From contig CM119266.1 of NCBI GenBank assembly GCA_051294375.1, forward strand, positions 22,077,875 to 22,141,874: a stretch of 64,000 nt of DNA, read 5' to 3'. The position numbers and the translations under genes were made by a program. The stretch is from Paraspadella gotoi. Its lineage: Eukaryota > Chaetognatha. Below the pieces are notes generated by a model that did no database searches, was not told the DNA's origin, and saw only the letters and a program-made list of their open reading frames with translations. This document shows, one piece after another, positions 62,707 through 64,000 of the stretch (positions are counted from its first letter, which is position 1; the number at the start of each line of letters is the position of its first letter).

Positions 62707-64000
62707 GTAGGAACAAAAGATCAGAAGTTGGGGTGGCCAGGGGGCGCTCTGTGTTTGAAAGGGGTATGGTTAGAGCGAGAGAGATGTAGCGATGTTCGTT
62801 TTTTCAACCCGCATCCTTTCTGAACAGTCCGATGCAAACCCTTTTCTATTATTTGACACATGACGCAACAAAATTTCAACTTTAATGTCGTCGTCGTTGT
62901 TGCCCTTTTTTACCCAGAGAGACTCGCTTTGAGTGGACTCCACTCGGTTGTTTGTTTTTTTTCCCCTTAATCAGCCTAAAAATAAGTAAAAAAAAGTTTG
63001 CTGCGGTTGGGTCGAGGCAAGCAGAGGCAAGCAATATGGAGCCCGCTGAAGGTCAAAACCAGAAAAAAAGCTTTTTTAGCGAGAAGTGAGAGGGCTCGTC
63101 ACCGAGAGAGGTTTTGGGGTCAATGGAAAAAAATAGAAAAAAAGTGGAGAGATTCAAATCCTAATGTTCGGGTTAAAAAGGTCGTTGCTATAGTGAGGTT
63201 CTCTACTCGACAAAGCGAGTGGCGGAAGGTACAAAGTAAATAGGGCGGGCGGAGACGACAAATAGGGACGAAAACGGAAAAGGAAAGTGAAGGCAAGTGA
63301 AGTAAAGGTGAGGAAATTAAAGGGTGAGTTTCGGTGAGATTAGCAAGTAAAGAAATGAGAAGAGGGACCGAAGACGAGCGAAGAGAATTGACTTTTCCTA
63401 ATTCCCACGAGGTTCTGATTACAGACGACGTGGTTTGGGCGTCTGTCGTTGCGCGCGCGTGAGAAAAGCGTGCGAAACGGGCGAGCGAAAGAAAGACGCG
63501 TGCGAATTGCGCGCGCGAACGAGAAATAAAGACTTTGCCTGTAAGATGAGCGCTCGAAAGAAAGGCGCATGCATTGCATGCGTATAACGCGAATCTCGAG
63601 AAAAAGACAATCCTAAAATAGGGCGAGGAACTGATTTTGGCAAAAATAACTCGATCCATCTTCGCGTGAGACCAGAATCTGTTTACTGGATGTCAGGCAC
63701 CCGTCTTAAGGCGCCAGGCGTCGCTTCGGCGCCTGCTTAGAATTAAACGAGGCGTCTATCTCAAGGATTTTCGTGGTTCGTTAAGACGGACACCGAAAAG
63801 AGGAAATCGCGCGACTCTAATTAAAAAAAGGTGGAAGTCGGATGACTTATGATTCGACAGGTGCAAGAATCTCACGAGTCACCTCTGCACCTAATCAAAA
63901 CAGGTGCCGCGTCTCGCGCCACTTTCACCGGAAACCAGCGTTTCCCATTCGCTTCTATAGATTGGACGCTCCTTGTCTCGGGATTAAAAGGTCAGATGGA
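62707..64000. other. Right flank of the window
   Basis: Contains GCGC-rich words at 63450-63590 and a small hairpin at about 63702-63722 (caggcg...cgcctg). No gene supported. Confidence 0.4.

Overview
Animal nuclear DNA, most likely from an invertebrate (ecdysozoan or arthropod-like; I cannot name the species). The reasons are many short GT-AG introns (often 60-100 nt) inside large multi-exon genes, metazoan domains (BTB, C2H2 zinc finger, FERM, Ig, LDLa), tRNA-derived SINEs, and very heavy (GA)n/(TC)n microsatellites. There is no prokaryotic gene, CRISPR array, rRNA or intact tRNA gene that I can support. Every exon chain below was built by hand from splice signals and reading-frame continuity, with no transcript or database check.

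Layout. (1) 1-8.2 kb, + strand: a BTB-zinc-finger transcription factor. Its 5' end lies outside the window. Sixteen exons join in frame to 1,032 residues, from BTB at the N-terminus to two C2H2 fingers at the C-terminus. (2) 8.2-13.4 kb: AT-rich intergenic DNA with a small TIR element, a composite foldback element and other dispersed repeats. (3) 13.4-24.4 kb, + strand: a complete FRMD4 (FERM domain containing 4) orthologue of 31 exons and about 1,687 residues, carrying FERM, CUPID/DUF3338 and a C-terminal PDZ ligand. One of its introns holds a second, same-strand five-exon gene (19.9-21.2 kb) for a multipass membrane protein resembling TMEM101. (4) 24.4-26.1 kb: a convergent intergenic region. 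(5) 26.1-34.2 kb, - strand: a 14-exon type I receptor of 570 residues with signal peptide, Ig domain, Thr-rich stalk, three LDLa repeats, TM and cytoplasmic tail. (6) 34.2-52.6 kb: gene-poor DNA dominated by GA/TC tracts, minisatellites, SINEs and one 10-N gap. (7) 52.6-60.7 kb: a ~4 kb direct tandem duplication whose copies differ mainly by small indels, ending at a 25-N gap. It may well be an assembly artefact. (8) 60.8-64 kb: possible exons of an unidentified + strand gene, weakly supported.

The genes share no obvious pathway. FRMD4 proteins act in cortical and junctional scaffolding, the BTB-ZF is nuclear, and the Ig-LDLa protein is a predicted surface receptor. I do not see a new enzymatic or defence system. 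The most original material is in the repeats. One composite element (minisatellite + purine tract + foldback arms + conserved end + (GAC)n) recurs three times in the same order. Two SINE types have different heads but share a conserved body and tail.
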